Shown: piece by piece, positions 17,920 to 25,411 of the stretch
Numbering within the stretch: the stretch's first letter is position 1
Layout: the number at the start of each line of letters is the position of its first letter
Program-made: the position numbers and the translations under genes
NCBI GenBank assembly: GCA_910587235.1
Contig: CAJUKD010000016.1
Span: 1-48,042, forward strand
Reading direction: 5' to 3'
Source of the DNA: an uncultured Muribaculaceae bacterium
Lineage (GTDB): Bacteria; Bacteroidota; Bacteroidia; Bacteroidales; Muribaculaceae
Length of the DNA: 48,042 bases
The notes under the pieces: model-generated
Database searches by the model: none
What the model was told of the DNA's origin: nothing
The model's input: the letters and a program-made list of their open reading frames with translations, nothing else

Positions 17920-17947
17920 GTTGATCCGGAAAAATAATGTACATTTG
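17920..17947 (+). promoter_or_regulatory. Promoter for the VOC-family gene
   Basis: GTTG (17920-17923), a 16-base spacer and TACATTTG (17940-17947). The -7 element is an exact match and the spacer is short. It lies downstream of the earliest possible ATG (17937), which supports the later start at 17973. Confidence 0.5.
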
Positions 17948-17972
17948 GACGTGTCTTAAAAATGACAGAAAA

Positions 17973-18383
17973 ATGGATATTAAATCTCAAATTACGGGTG
18001 TGCAACATGTAGGTGTCCCGACCGATGATCTTGCGGCAAGCGTTGATTTCTACCGGACGCTTGGTTTTGAAACGGAGTATGAAACATATAATGCCGCCGC
18101 TGACGAGCGTGTGACATTCATGCGGCTGAAAAATCTCGTGATGGAGATTTATGAGAATCGCCGTGCTACACATCGTGACGGAGCCGTCGACCATGTGGCT
18201 CTTGATGTCAGCAGGATAGACAGCCTCTTTGCCTTCTATAAGGGTTTAGGACTCAAGATGCTTGAGGACAAGGTGAGTTACTTGCCTTTCTGGGAGCACG
18301 GCATACGGTATTTCATAGTTGTAGGGCCTAACGACGAGAAAATCGAGTTCTGCGAAAGGCTGAAAGAGCCATTTCGAGGATAA
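17973..18383 (+). CDS. VOC family (glyoxalase/bleomycin-resistance fold) protein
   Basis: Small cytoplasmic metal-dependent-fold protein of 136 residues. It has two beta-alpha-beta-beta-beta repeats: one opens GVQHVGVPTDDLAASVDFYRT, split here only by description, and the second opens VDHVALDVSRIDSLFAFYK. Candidate metal ligands are the first-repeat His, Glu in NLVMEIYEN, the second-repeat His in VDHVAL and Glu in KIEFCE, the layout of glyoxalase I-like enzymes. The reaction cannot be assigned. It is convergent with hisS and divergent from the TonB receptor. Confidence 0.85.
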   Translation: MDIKSQITGVQHVGVPTDDLAASVDFYRTLGFETEYETYNAAADERVTFMRLKNLVMEIYENRRATHRDGAVDHVALDVSRIDSLFAFYKGLGLKMLEDKVSYLPFWEHGIRYFIVVGPNDEKIEFCERLKEPFRG

Positions 18384-18390
18384 TCTTATC

Positions 18391-18429
18391 GTTTAAAACC
18401 CGTCTGCGCTTTTCAGGGGCGCAGGCGGG
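18391..18429 (-). terminator. Terminator for hisS
   Basis: An 11-bp stem (18399-18409 with 18419-18429, one G-T pair) with a nine-base loop, followed on the minus strand by TTTT. It overlaps the last codons of hisS and lies between convergent genes. Confidence 0.65.
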
Positions 18430-19780
18430 CTATGATTTCGTCGACTCCGAGCAAGTCCTGAGAGCCGGTTGCCATTTCTTTAAGTGTGATTTTTTCTTCG
18501 GCGAGTTCCGATTCGCCGATTATAGCCACATATGGAATCGATGAAGCGTTGGCATAAGCCATCTGTTTTTTCATTTTTGCGCTGTCAGGATATACCTCGA
18601 CCGATATGCCGGCTGCGCGCATGCGCTTGGCTGCCGCAAGGGCTGCCGAAGCTTCCGCCGTTCCGAAGTTGACAAACATTACTTCTGTGGCCACACGCGT
18701 TGCTTCAGGGTAGAGGTCCAGAGCGTTGAGTACGTCGTAGATGCGGTCGGCTCCGAATGATATGCCTACTCCCGATATGCCGTCAAGCCCGAATACACCG
18801 GTAAGGTTGTCGTAACGTCCGCCGCCGGTTATGCTGCCGATTTCGACGTCGAGGGCTTTTACTTCTATGATTGTTCCGGTATAGTAATTCAGACCGCGAG
18901 CAAGCGACACATCAAGGTCGAGTTCGGCTTCGAGTCCGAGGGCGCGGGTAGCTTCTGTGACTTCGCGCAGCTCTTCGACTCCGCGGCGGCCTATTTCGAT
19001 GTCGGCCAGCAACGTTTCGAGCCGGGCGATTCTTTCGGTCAGGCTGCCGCTGATTTCAAGAATCGGGCGCAAGGCGGCGATAGCTTCGTCGCCGAGGCCT
19101 CGTTCCGACAATTCTTCATTGACTTTGTCGATGCCGATTTTGTCGATTTTGTCGATAGCCACTGTTATGTCGATCAGTTTGTCGGGCGCACCTATCAGTT
19201 CGGCTATGCCGGCGAGAACCTTGCGGTTGTTGAGCTTTATCGCTACACGGATGCGCAGGCGTCGGAATACTTGGTCGATAATCTGCAGTAACTCAACTTC
19301 GTTCAGCAGCGAGTCGCTGCCTACGACGTCGGCGTCGCACTGGTAGAATTCGCGATATCGACCTTTCTGAGGACGGTCGGCACGCCATACGGGCTGAATC
19401 TGGAAGCGTTTGAACGGCAATTGCAACTCCTCGCGATGCTGGACTACGAAACGGGCGAAAGGCACCGTCAGGTCGTAGCGCAGACCTTTGTCGGATATCT
19501 GCGGAGTCAGGTGTACATAATCCCCGGCATCTATAAGCTCGCGGTCTGTTCCCCGCAGGTAATCGCCCGAATTGAGTATCTTGAACAGTAGTTTGTCGCC
19601 TTCGTCGCCATATTTGCCCATAAGCGTGGAGAGATTCTCCATGGCAGGCGTTTCAATCTGTCGGTATCCGTAAAGGCCGAATACTTCGCGTATTGTGTCG
19701 AAGATATAATTGCGGCGAGCCATTTCGGCTGTCGAGAAGTCGCGTGTTCCTTTGGGAATGGATGGTTTGCGTGGTGCCAT
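18413..19780 (-). CDS. hisS: Histidine--tRNA ligase
   Basis: Class II aminoacyl-tRNA synthetase of 455 residues. Visible motifs are PKGTRDF near the start, QIQPVWRADRPQKGRYREF (motif 2), LARGLNYYTGTIIE (histidine site), GGGRYDNL and GISFGADRIYDVL (motif 3), then a C-terminal anticodon-binding domain. The frame runs up to 19867, but the ATG at 19780 gives the family N-terminus and lies 23 bases after a TACCTTTG promoter element. Confidence 0.96.
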   Translation of the reverse strand: MAPRKPSIPKGTRDFSTAEMARRNYIFDTIREVFGLYGYRQIETPAMENLSTLMGKYGDEGDKLLFKILNSGDYLRGTDRELIDAGDYVHLTPQISDKGLRYDLTVPFARFVVQHREELQLPFKRFQIQPVWRADRPQKGRYREFYQCDADVVGSDSLLNEVELLQIIDQVFRRLRIRVAIKLNNRKVLAGIAELIGAPDKLIDITVAIDKIDKIGIDKVNEELSERGLGDEAIAALRPILEISGSLTERIARLETLLADIEIGRRGVEELREVTEATRALGLEAELDLDVSLARGLNYYTGTIIEVKALDVEIGSITGGGRYDNLTGVFGLDGISGVGISFGADRIYDVLNALDLYPEATRVATEVMFVNFGTAEASAALAAAKRMRAAGISVEVYPDSAKMKKQMAYANASSIPYVAIIGESELAEEKITLKEMATGSQDLLGVDEIIARLRP

Positions 19781-19803
19781 TGTCGTTTTCGTTTTCTTTG
19801 CCG

Positions 19804-19811
19804 CAAAGGTA
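19804..19811 (-). promoter_or_regulatory. -7 promoter element for hisS
   Basis: TACCTTTG on the minus strand fits TAnnTTTG exactly. The leader to the chosen ATG would be under 20 bases. No convincing -33 TTTG is seen. Confidence 0.5.
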
Positions 19812-19863
19812 GCAAAAAAAGCGTTAACGACCATCCGGTGGCGGGATGATTTTAGCTTACGCT

Positions 19864-20358
19864 TCAATCATCGAATGATATGAATATGCCGTCGACGTCG
19901 TAGATCAGTTCATCAGGCTGTTGTTTGACAAGTTGTACCTTGTATCCGCCTTTGTCGCGGATGTCGATTTCATTGACAGAACCGAGATATCCGTTTTTGT
20001 GGAGATGGTCGATTGTAGCGCGGGGAAGGATATTGCGTACGATGGCTTCGGGTAGTGCGGTGTTGTCGGGCGCGCTTATCTCATCGATTTTTCCGGTGGA
20101 ACTGAAGTCCATGTCGACTCCGTTGGCAAGATCTATTTCATATCTCCCGCTTTCGAATTCGCGTTCGGATTTCACGATCCCGACTCCGGGATAATTCTTT
20201 TCGAGGAAAGTACGTATGCCGTCGGGAAGCATAGAGGAATCGACGGAGCCTGCTACGGCTATACCCGGCATTCCGCCGTTCGGAATATATTGGGCGTCGG
20301 CATTCATTGCGGCGCCGGCTGTTGCTAATGCTATCAGCGCGATTTGGATTGTTTTCAT
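19864..20358 (-). CDS. PepSY-like (BLIP-like fold) secreted protein
   Basis: Secreted protein of 164 residues with a signal peptide ending near ALA/NADAQ (about residue 23). Two similar segments follow: one around LPDGIRTFLEKNYPGVGIV and one around LPEAIVRNILPRATIDHL. Each is followed by beta strands with acidic residues (YEIDLANGVDMDFSSTGKI and YKVQLVKQQPDELIYDVDG). This is the DUF2874/PepSY-like pattern common in Bacteroidales periplasmic proteins. No enzymatic motif is seen. It is on the same strand as hisS but upstream of the hisS promoter. Confidence 0.8.
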   Translation of the reverse strand: MKTIQIALIALATAGAAMNADAQYIPNGGMPGIAVAGSVDSSMLPDGIRTFLEKNYPGVGIVKSEREFESGRYEIDLANGVDMDFSSTGKIDEISAPDNTALPEAIVRNILPRATIDHLHKNGYLGSVNEIDIRDKGGYKVQLVKQQPDELIYDVDGIFISFDD

Positions 20359-20446
20359 ATTTTCTTTTATTTGTGATTGTACAAGTTTTTAGCAGATTAA
20401 CATAAAAACAGCCATGAATGTTTATCGGCTATGATTCATACGCCTA

Positions 20447-20477
20447 TTGCCTGAAAGCGCGGATTTGTGTAAATTCG
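20447..20477 (+). promoter_or_regulatory. Promoter for the acyltransferase gene
   Basis: TTG (20447-20449), a 20-base spacer and TAAATTCG (20470-20477, one mismatch to TAnnTTTG). Spacing is ideal, and the leader would be about 23 bases. Confidence 0.45.
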
Positions 20478-20505
20478 CGGCAAAATCAAAAAAACGGGTT
20501 CGGAT

Positions 20506-21246
20506 ATGAAAATGTTTTTCTACCGCATATATCAGTTTATTATCGCTATACCTCTTCTCGCTGTAGCGACAATTATAGCAGCTACCATAACCATAGCCGG
20601 AAGTGCTTTAGGCATGGGGCGTATGTTCGGTTACTGGCCGGGAAAAATCTGGGCACGTGTTTTCTGTGCGCTGACTTTGGTGCGCGTAACCGTACGGGGG
20701 CGTGAGAATATAGACCGGGGCACATCCTATGTCTTTGTGGCCAATCATCAGGGAGCATACGATATTTTTTCAATTTACGGCTATCTCGGACATAATTTCC
20801 GCTGGATGATGAAGAAAAGTCTTGAAAAGATACCTTTCGTCGGATACAGCTGTCGGGTGTCGGGACATATATATGTTGATAATTCTACGCCGGCAGCCAC
20901 GCGCCGGACTATGGCTACGGCCGAGCGTCAGCTCTCGGGTGGTATGTCCGTTGTCGTATTTCCCGAAGGAGCGCGTGCGCTCGACGGGCGCCTGCATCGT
21001 TTTCGCCGCGGAGCTTTTATTCTGGCTACGGAATTCGGTCTGCCGGTGGTTCCGATTACAATCGACGGCGCTTATGATGTCATGCCGCGCGGGGCGTCGT
21101 TGCCTCGTCCTGGACATATCATCCTTACTATTCACAAGCCAATACCGGCTTCTGCCGACGGAACCCACGATCTTCCGGCGCTTATGGACAAATCGTTCCG
21201 AGCCGTCGAATCGGCTTTGCCGGAAAGGAACAAGTCGCGAGGTTGA
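20506..21246 (+). CDS. 1-acyl-sn-glycerol-3-phosphate acyltransferase (PlsC family)
   Basis: Membrane-associated acyltransferase of 246 residues that probably makes phosphatidic acid from lysophosphatidic acid. An N-terminal hydrophobic helix (5-35) is followed by the catalytic HX4D motif in ANHQGAYDIF, the substrate motif FPEGARALDGRLHRF, and VVPITIDGAYDVMPRG. These are the PlsC landmarks in the right order. A related lipid A or aminolipid acyltransferase role cannot be excluded. It is followed 66 bases later by an orphan lipoprotein gene on the same strand. Confidence 0.9.
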   Translation: MKMFFYRIYQFIIAIPLLAVATIIAATITIAGSALGMGRMFGYWPGKIWARVFCALTLVRVTVRGRENIDRGTSYVFVANHQGAYDIFSIYGYLGHNFRWMMKKSLEKIPFVGYSCRVSGHIYVDNSTPAATRRTMATAERQLSGGMSVVVFPEGARALDGRLHRFRRGAFILATEFGLPVVPITIDGAYDVMPRGASLPRPGHIILTIHKPIPASADGTHDLPALMDKSFRAVESALPERNKSRG

Positions 21247-21312
21247 ACGAACTTTTGTCTTTCCTGATGTGTTTTATAGACAGTTAACAGACTTTATAAA
21301 ACATTCAGGACA

Positions 21313-21927
21313 ATGAAGTATCTTACCTCTTCTTTTCTGCTTGCCATAGGCATTCTTATTTCTGTATCTGTCGCGGTATCATGTTCGCGCAATGAAAAAA
21401 TCGCAGGTGCCTGGACCGCACCTCCCGTCCGTCTTGACGGAGTGCCTGATGCGGCCGACGCGTTGGCGACTGTCACAGTCGATTTCGGCGTACAGGATAA
21501 GGCAAATGCCACACATCCGCTTAATCTCAGCGCTCTTATCGACGTCACTCAACCTGTAGAGGCGGTTCAAGGTGGAATTGACATGCCTTATGAAGTAAGT
21601 GTCGCTGCTACCGCGTCTATTTCCGGACGTTATACTTTCGAGAAAGGCGAAGATGATGATGTCGTGGTAACACTCGATCCGTCGAGTATGAAAGTGGATA
21701 TTGATCCGGCCGGAGTGACATTTTCACAGAATGTCCTGACGGGCTTGCAGCAACCGCGACTCGATTCTTTGACTGAGGCGACAGTTTCGAAATGGCGTGT
21801 GGAAATAGCACGCGCCGTACGCAGCGAATTTTATAAGTACACTTCGATTTCAGATATTAAGATTCATCATGCCGACATGATGACATGTGAAATCTCTGAC
21901 CGCGACTATACTTTGCGCCGGAACTGA
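21313..21927 (+). CDS. Uncharacterised lipoprotein
   Basis: A 204-residue protein I do not recognise. It has a hydrophobic signal (1-23) and a probable lipidation cysteine, Cys24, in VAVSCS. After a GAWTAPP opening, the rest is mainly predicted beta strand with alternating hydrophobic residues (for example GRYTFE, VVVTLDP, MKVDID), ending in a basic RRN tail. The short Trp-containing opening and beta-rich body recall small lipocalin-like lipoproteins, but that is a guess. It is convergent with the DUF4924 gene, 25 bases apart. Confidence 0.72.
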   Translation: MKYLTSSFLLAIGILISVSVAVSCSRNEKIAGAWTAPPVRLDGVPDAADALATVTVDFGVQDKANATHPLNLSALIDVTQPVEAVQGGIDMPYEVSVAATASISGRYTFEKGEDDDVVVTLDPSSMKVDIDPAGVTFSQNVLTGLQQPRLDSLTEATVSKWRVEIARAVRSEFYKYTSISDIKIHHADMMTCEISDRDYTLRRN

Positions 21928-21952
21928 CATTCGGCCACATATAATGCGGATA

Positions 21953-22537
21953 CTATTCCTGCGGCTGCTTGTTCTCCGTTTCCTCGTCGGAGAACAAGCG
22001 GTCATCTTCGTCGAGATGGAAACATTTGGCCAGCAGAGCCGTGAATTTGCTTATCTGTGTTATGGCGGCTTGTGTGTCGGGTGATATTTCTTTATTTTGC
22101 AGGCGCAGGAGCAGCACGCCATAGAGGGCGTTGAAACAGGTTTCTATTTCGCCCGCTTTGTTTTCGCCCGCTTTGCCGCGCAGTTCGACGATGTAGGGCA
22201 GTGTGCGGTAGAATTCGGCTCGATAGGCGTCGAAACGAGGACGTGGGTCGGCAAGGATCTGATTGTTAAGCTGTGCCAGTTGCCCTATGATATTCACATT
22301 CATCTGAAGGTGGCCTTTTTCTGTCACTTCTTCGCGACGCATCATGTCGATAAGCGATTCGTACCACTCCGACATCTGTTTGACAGAAGTTTCGTCGAGT
22401 CCGGGGAAACGGCTTATTACGTTTCGTCCGATTTGGTCAAGGTCGAGCCTGTTGGCGCGTATTATATCTTCTATCTGCCACATGTAGAGCAGATATTCAG
22501 CTATGTTTTCTTTGCGTTTCTGTGATGCTATAATCAT
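21953..22537 (-). CDS. DUF4924 family protein
   Basis: Cytoplasmic, mostly helical protein of 194 residues restricted, as far as I know, to Bacteroidota. The start at 22537 gives the characteristic opening MIIASQKRKENIAEYLLYMW, followed by QIEDIIRAN. The frame extends to 22687, but that extension would overlap the start of the M3 peptidase gene and has no family resemblance. No catalytic motif is visible, and the acidic tail (DEDDRLFSDEETEN) may be disordered. Function unknown. Confidence 0.82.
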   Translation of the reverse strand: MIIASQKRKENIAEYLLYMWQIEDIIRANRLDLDQIGRNVISRFPGLDETSVKQMSEWYESLIDMMRREEVTEKGHLQMNVNIIGQLAQLNNQILADPRPRFDAYRAEFYRTLPYIVELRGKAGENKAGEIETCFNALYGVLLLRLQNKEISPDTQAAITQISKFTALLAKCFHLDEDDRLFSDEETENKQPQE

Positions 22538-22623
22538 CTTTCCTACGTCTGTATTTTTCTTAATTAACAAAAAACGCGGTAAATTTACTAATTTATCACG
22601 AGTGCGGAATGAAATAAAATCCG

Positions 22624-22631
22624 TATTTTTG
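22624..22631 (+). promoter_or_regulatory. -7 promoter element for the M3 peptidase gene
   Basis: TATTTTTG is an exact TAnnTTTG match 34 bases upstream of the M3 peptidase ATG. No TTTG is found at the usual -33 distance. Confidence 0.45.
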
Positions 22632-22665
22632 TAAAAATTACCGGATATGGTATTAAAAAACAGAC

Positions 22666-24822
22666 ATGAAAAAATCAATAATCGCAATCTTTACTTTTCT
22701 GAGCCTATGCTCAGGCGCAATTATGGCACAGACTACAACCGTGGCGGAGCAAACCGCCAATCCGCTGTTTAAGGAGTTTACGGGCGTCCATGGCACCGCT
22801 CCGTTCTCTAAAATAAACGACAGCCATTGGGAAGCCGCGATTGACCGCGGAATTGAAATTGCACGTCAGGAAATCGACGCAATCACACGTCAGCGTTCGA
22901 TGCCTGATTTCGAGAATACTATCGTAGCTCTTGAAAATACGGGCGAAGATCTCAACAGGGTATTGAACGTATTCTTTCCGCTGCTTTCGGCTGACAGCAA
23001 CGATGAAATGATGGAGATATCCATGCGCGCATCACAGAAACTGAGCGACTATTCCACCTCCATAGTTCTCAACGAGGAACTTTGGAAGCGTGTCAAATAC
23101 GTCTATGAACACCGCGACCTTTATAATCTCGATCCCGAGGATTCCATGCTTCTGCAGAAGACCTACGATTCTTTCGCCCTGTCAGGCGCCAATCTTCAGG
23201 GCAAGGACCGCGAGGAATTCCGCAAGCTGCAGAGCGAACTTTCGGCTTTGACCACAGCATTCGGGCAGAATGTTCTCCGCGAACTGAATACATACGAAGT
23301 CTATCTTACAGCCGACGATCTTGCCGGGCTTCCAGAAAGCTCTGTAGTGGCAGCAGCCGAGGCCGCCAAGGCCAAGGGGCGCGAAGGCGAATATCTGTTT
23401 ACTCTTGACCAGCCGGTCTACATGGCGTTCATGAAATATTCCGCACGTCCCGACCTGCGCGAGCGCATGTACCGCCTCTATTGTTCGAGAAATACCAAGG
23501 GTGAATATTCAAACATAGAGAATATAGGCAAGATTGCCGAATTGCGTCGCAGGATTGCCGCTCTGCTTGGTGCGCCCGACTATGCCAGCCATAGCTTGCG
23601 TCGTACCATGGCCGAAAAACCGGAAGCAGTCTATGACTTGCTCGACCGCCTGCGTGATGCCTATCGTCCCGCTCTTGATGCCGAGATGGCCGAGCTTGCA
23701 GCTTTTGCATCGGAAATCGAAGGACATCCCGTGACAATCAATCCCTGGGATTATTCCTACTATTCCAATAAACTCAAAGCCTCAAAATATTCATTCGACG
23801 AGGAAGAGTTGCGCCCATATTTCGAACTGAACAATACTATAAAAGGTGTTTTCGGTCTAGCCACCAAACTCTATGGCCTGAATTTCAAAGAAAATCCCGA
23901 TATAGAGGTATATCATCCCGACGTCAAGGCTTTTGATGTAAGCGATGCCGACGGCCGTTTCATAGGTGTCATATATACGGATTTCTTCCCCCGTGCGTCG
24001 AAGCGTCCCGGAGCATGGATGACAGGATTCCGCGACCAGTCAATATCGGCCGAAGGTGTGAATACGCGTCCGCTTGTCACCATTGTGATGAATTTCACCA
24101 AACCGACAGCCGACAAGCCCTCGCTGCTGACTCCGTATGAAGTCGAAACATTCCTGCATGAGTTCGGACATGCCCTCCACGGACTTCTTGCCGATACCAA
24201 ATATGCTTCGATGTCGGGTACAGGCGTATATCGCGATTTTGTCGAACTGCCGTCACAGTTCAATGAAAACTATCTGACTGAAAAAGAATTCCTCGACGGT
24301 TTTGCACGTCACTACAAGACAGGAGAATCCATTCCACAGGAACTGGTAGACCGTCTTGTCGCATCGTCGCGCTATGGTGCCGCTTACCAGTGTATGCGTC
24401 AGCTCGGTTTCGGATATCTCGATATGGGCTGGCATACCGTCAAGGCTCCGGTTGCTGATCCTGTCGCTTTCGAGCGTGCCGCTACCGAAAGCGTTCGCAT
24501 CTTCCCGGATGTAGACGGGACTATGACTTCTACGACATTCAGTCACATATTCTCCGGCGGTTATGCCGCAGGCTACTACAGCTATAAATGGGCTGAAGTG
24601 CTTGATGCCGATGCGTTCGCATTCTTCAAGGAACACGGTATTTTTGATCCTGTCACGGCTGAAAGTTTCCGTCGCAACGTGCTTTCACGCGGCGGAACCG
24701 AACATCCGGCTGAGCTGTACCGCCGTTTCCGCGGTCAGGATCCGACCATTGACGCATTGCTGATACGCGACGGAATAGCTAAAGAAAAAAACGTCGGCGT
24801 ACGCGACAATCATATTGATTGA
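22666..24822 (+). CDS. M3 family peptidyl-dipeptidase (Dcp-like), exported
   Basis: Zinc metallopeptidase of 718 residues, matching peptidyl-dipeptidase Dcp in length. A signal peptide ends near IMAQ (residue 22), so it is probably periplasmic. The zinc site is HEFGH (498-502), with a third ligand Glu527 in DFVELPSQ. The substrate-binding segment FSHIFSGGYAAGYYSYKWAEV, broken into its parts FSHIFSGG and YYSYKWAE, is also present. Dcp enzymes remove dipeptides from C-termini of oligopeptides. It appears to start a plus-strand run of four genes. Confidence 0.93.
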   Translation: MKKSIIAIFTFLSLCSGAIMAQTTTVAEQTANPLFKEFTGVHGTAPFSKINDSHWEAAIDRGIEIARQEIDAITRQRSMPDFENTIVALENTGEDLNRVLNVFFPLLSADSNDEMMEISMRASQKLSDYSTSIVLNEELWKRVKYVYEHRDLYNLDPEDSMLLQKTYDSFALSGANLQGKDREEFRKLQSELSALTTAFGQNVLRELNTYEVYLTADDLAGLPESSVVAAAEAAKAKGREGEYLFTLDQPVYMAFMKYSARPDLRERMYRLYCSRNTKGEYSNIENIGKIAELRRRIAALLGAPDYASHSLRRTMAEKPEAVYDLLDRLRDAYRPALDAEMAELAAFASEIEGHPVTINPWDYSYYSNKLKASKYSFDEEELRPYFELNNTIKGVFGLATKLYGLNFKENPDIEVYHPDVKAFDVSDADGRFIGVIYTDFFPRASKRPGAWMTGFRDQSISAEGVNTRPLVTIVMNFTKPTADKPSLLTPYEVETFLHEFGHALHGLLADTKYASMSGTGVYRDFVELPSQFNENYLTEKEFLDGFARHYKTGESIPQELVDRLVASSRYGAAYQCMRQLGFGYLDMGWHTVKAPVADPVAFERAATESVRIFPDVDGTMTSTTFSHIFSGGYAAGYYSYKWAEVLDADAFAFFKEHGIFDPVTAESFRRNVLSRGGTEHPAELYRRFRGQDPTIDALLIRDGIAKEKNVGVRDNHID

Positions 24823-24854
24823 CCGAATAATATACATAAACGGAAATACTCCCT

Positions 24855-25361
24855 ATGGCCGATACAACTGAAGACAAGGGCATTTTCCGCATCGTTCCGG
24901 CGCGCCATGCAGCCGTCATTACCCGACGGCTGCTGGCGAGCTACGTGTGGATAGGCATAGCGATATACCTGCTTCTGGCCTATTTCGGTTTGCGTGGCGG
25001 CGGTGACTTGCGTTTCGCCTTGGTGGCTCTGATATTTTCGTTTATCGTTTACCCTTTTGTACTCGGTTTCGGCTGGCTTCTTATGGTTTCGTCGCCTGAT
25101 GCGCTACGTGCGTGTGCGCCGCAATGCTGGCATGAATCCGTCGGAACCGACGGATTCGATATTATATATTATGACCATGACGCATTGCAGCCCGTCGATT
25201 CGGAGCATATCGCCGCAGGCAGCATACGCGATGTTACGGAACGTGCGGGACATACTTACGTGCGTCTGTCCGACGGCAGATGTATTATAGCAGTCACCGA
25301 TAATCTGTCGCAAGTGCTGAGGCGGATTTTGCTTGATGCCGCAGATGAACCTTTGGCATAA
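24855..25361 (+). CDS. Small membrane protein, possibly YcxB-like
   Basis: A 168-residue protein with two hydrophobic helices (about 26-46 and 55-80), then a soluble C-terminal region with beta-strand character (SVGTDGFDIIYYDHDA, SIRDVTERAGHTYVRLSDG). This arrangement resembles YcxB-like proteins, but similarity by eye is weak. It begins 32 bases after the M3 peptidase gene and precedes the helical-repeat gene by 50 bases, so co-transcription is likely. No function assigned. Confidence 0.7.
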   Translation: MADTTEDKGIFRIVPARHAAVITRRLLASYVWIGIAIYLLLAYFGLRGGGDLRFALVALIFSFIVYPFVLGFGWLLMVSSPDALRACAPQCWHESVGTDGFDIIYYDHDALQPVDSEHIAAGSIRDVTERAGHTYVRLSDGRCIIAVTDNLSQVLRRILLDAADEPLA

Positions 25362-25411
25362 TTTTTGCATTACAACTAAGGCAGCGCGACAATGCGAGGC
25401 AGAACCGAAAT

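Noticed and set aside
17883..18194. A 104-residue N-terminal extension of the TonB receptor
   Set aside because: It would bury the signal peptide and overlaps the divergent VOC gene.
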